A stretch of DNA of 13,440 nt, from positions 1-13,440 of the forward strand of contig CAMDHB010000053.1 in NCBI GenBank assembly GCA_945897655.1. Direction: 5' to 3'. Position 1 is the stretch's first letter; the number at the start of each line of letters is the position of its first letter. This document shows positions 12,250 through 13,440 of the stretch, piece after piece. A program made the translations under genes and the position numbers. Under the pieces are notes generated by a model, which was given only the letters and a program-made list of their open reading frames with translations, did not search any database and was not told where the DNA came from. The stretch comes from Pseudorhodobacter antarcticus (GTDB lineage: Bacteria; Pseudomonadota; Alphaproteobacteria; Rhodobacterales; Rhodobacteraceae).

Positions 12250-13440
12250 ATGAAATTCACGATCTCCTGGTTGAAAGACCATCTGCACACCGAAGCCACG
12301 CTGGAGGATATCCTTTACGCCCTGACCGACCTGGGGCTGGAGGTGGAGGGTGTTGAAAACCCAGCCGAATCCTTGGGAGCCTTCCGCATCTGTCAGGTGA
12401 TCGAGGCGCAGCCCCACCCCAATGCCGACCGTCTGCGGCTGTGCCGTGTCGCCACCTATCCCGGCGGTCCGGGCACCGCGATGGAGGAGGTTCAGGTCGT
12501 TTGTGGCGCGCCCAATGCCCGCACCGGCCTGATAGGTGTCTTTGCCCCGGTGGGCACCCATGTGCCGGGCACGGGGGTGGACCTGAAGCCCGGCGTGATC
12601 CGGGGGGTCGAATCAAACGGCATGCTGTGTTCGGAACGCGAATTGATGCTGTCGGACGACCATGACGGGATCATCGACCTGCCCGCAGATGCGCCGCTCG
12701 GGGCCCGTTTCATCGACTACCGTGGTCTGAATGACCCGATGGTGCATATCAAGGTCACGCCGAACCGCCCCGATGCGCTGGGCATTCGCGGCATCGCCCG
12801 CGATCTGGCCGCCCGTGGCCTGGGCACGCTGAACCCCGTTAGCATTCCCACCATCAAGGGCCACGGCCCTTCCCGCGTGCAGGTCGCCATCGACCCTGCG
12901 CTGAAAGCCAAGGGCTGCCCGCATTTCGCCGGTCGCACCATTTCGGGCGTCACCAACGGCCCCTCTCCGGCCTGGCTCGCTGACCGGCTCAAGGCCATCG
13001 GCCTGCGTCCGATTTCGGCGCTGGTTGACATCACCAACTATTTCACCTTCGGCCTGAACCGCCCCCTGCATGTGTTCGATGCGGCCAAGGTGCATGGCAC
13101 CCTGCGCATCCATCCAGCTGCGGGCGGTGAGGAGTTTCTGGCGCTGGATGGCAAGACCTACACCCTGCGCCCCGGCCAAATGGTCATCTCCGACGATGCT
13201 GGCCCGGAATCTCTGGCGGGTATCATGGGGGGCGAAGTCTCTGGCTGCGCGCCCGAGACGACCGAAGTGTTCCTTGAATCCGCCTTCTGGGACCCGATCA
13301 CGATCGCCGCCACCGGGCGCGCGCTGAAGATCAACTCGGACGCCCGCTACCGCTTTGAACGCGGTGTCGATCCGGCCTTCACCTTGGCCGGGCTCGACCT
13401 TGCAACCCAGATGATCCTGGACCTGTGCGGCGGCACAGCC
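12250..13440 (+). CDS. pheT: Phenylalanine--tRNA ligase beta subunit (5' part, runs off the window)
   Basis: The first 397 codons of a protein normally near 800 residues, open to the window edge without a stop. It begins MKFTISWLKDHL, the conserved PheT start. The tRNA-binding OB-fold domain covers about residues 39-150 (HPNADRLRLCRV, VVCGAPNARTG, ESNGMLCSERELM). The B3/B4 domain, which carries editing activity against mischarged Tyr-tRNA-Phe in the family, covers about 215-380 (LVDITNYFTFGLNRPLHVFD, GIMGGEVSG). The B5 region begins after RFERGVDPAF. AAGGGG lies 9 bases before the ATG. With PheS it forms the alpha2beta2 synthetase. It is separated from pheS by an ASCH gene and a divergent small gene, so it must be transcribed separately or by read-through. 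No strong promoter is visible in 12084-12249. Confidence 0.97.
   Translation, partial: MKFTISWLKDHLHTEATLEDILYALTDLGLEVEGVENPAESLGAFRICQVIEAQPHPNADRLRLCRVATYPGGPGTAMEEVQVVCGAPNARTGLIGVFAPVGTHVPGTGVDLKPGVIRGVESNGMLCSERELMLSDDHDGIIDLPADAPLGARFIDYRGLNDPMVHIKVTPNRPDALGIRGIARDLAARGLGTLNPVSIPTIKGHGPSRVQVAIDPALKAKGCPHFAGRTISGVTNGPSPAWLADRLKAIGLRPISALVDITNYFTFGLNRPLHVFDAAKVHGTLRIHPAAGGEEFLALDGKTYTLRPGQMVISDDAGPESLAGIMGGEVSGCAPETTEVFLESAFWDPITIAATGRALKINSDARYRFERGVDPAFTLAGLDLATQMILDLCGGTA

Overview
The window looks like chromosomal DNA from an alphaproteobacterium of the order Rhodobacterales (Paracoccaceae/Roseobacter type). This rests on high GC with strong third-position GC bias, the divided pheS / pheT locus, the DUF1244 protein, an alphaproteobacterial-style pyruvate kinase and two RTX calcium-binding proteins. 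No search was run, so the placement is inference. I found no tRNA, rRNA, CRISPR array, transposase or integrase.

Layout. Positions 1-2433 (+) hold a tight three-gene run: the 3' end of an enolase-superfamily amino-acid racemase (DgcA type), an ankyrin-repeat protein, and a D-amino-acid aminotransferase. Positions 2434-2785 are non-coding. They carry a dense series of hairpins between convergent genes. Positions 2786-5524 (-) hold a low-GC orphan membrane protein, a DUF1244 protein, an RTX-repeat protein with a hydrophobic N-terminus, and an N-formylglutamate amidohydrolase-family protein. Positions 5761-8241 (+) hold pyruvate kinase, a 74-aa two-helix membrane protein, and ribosomal proteins L35 and L20, closed by a textbook terminator. 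Positions 8397-10457 (+) hold a second RTX protein with an unrecognised N-terminal domain, and a hemerythrin-like protein that may be translated from a leaderless transcript. Positions 10517-13440 hold pheS, a translationally coupled ASCH-domain gene, a 39-aa membrane protein on the opposite strand, and the first 397 codons of pheT, which runs off the window.

How the genes may work together. The first operon suggests D-amino-acid (D-Glu/D-Ala) or murein-peptide metabolism. The rpmI-rplT and pheS-pheT parts are translation housekeeping, and pyk is glycolysis. The RTX proteins are probably exported by type I secretion, but no exporter gene is present here.

Most of the window is ordinary core genome. 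I see no complete new system. The best leads are the structured non-coding segment at 2523-2705, the low-GC orphan gene beside it with a perfect 20-bp palindrome on its far side, the unrecognised N-terminal domain of the second RTX protein, the unannotated small membrane gene at 11964-12083, and an altered substrate-binding motif in the D-amino-acid aminotransferase.
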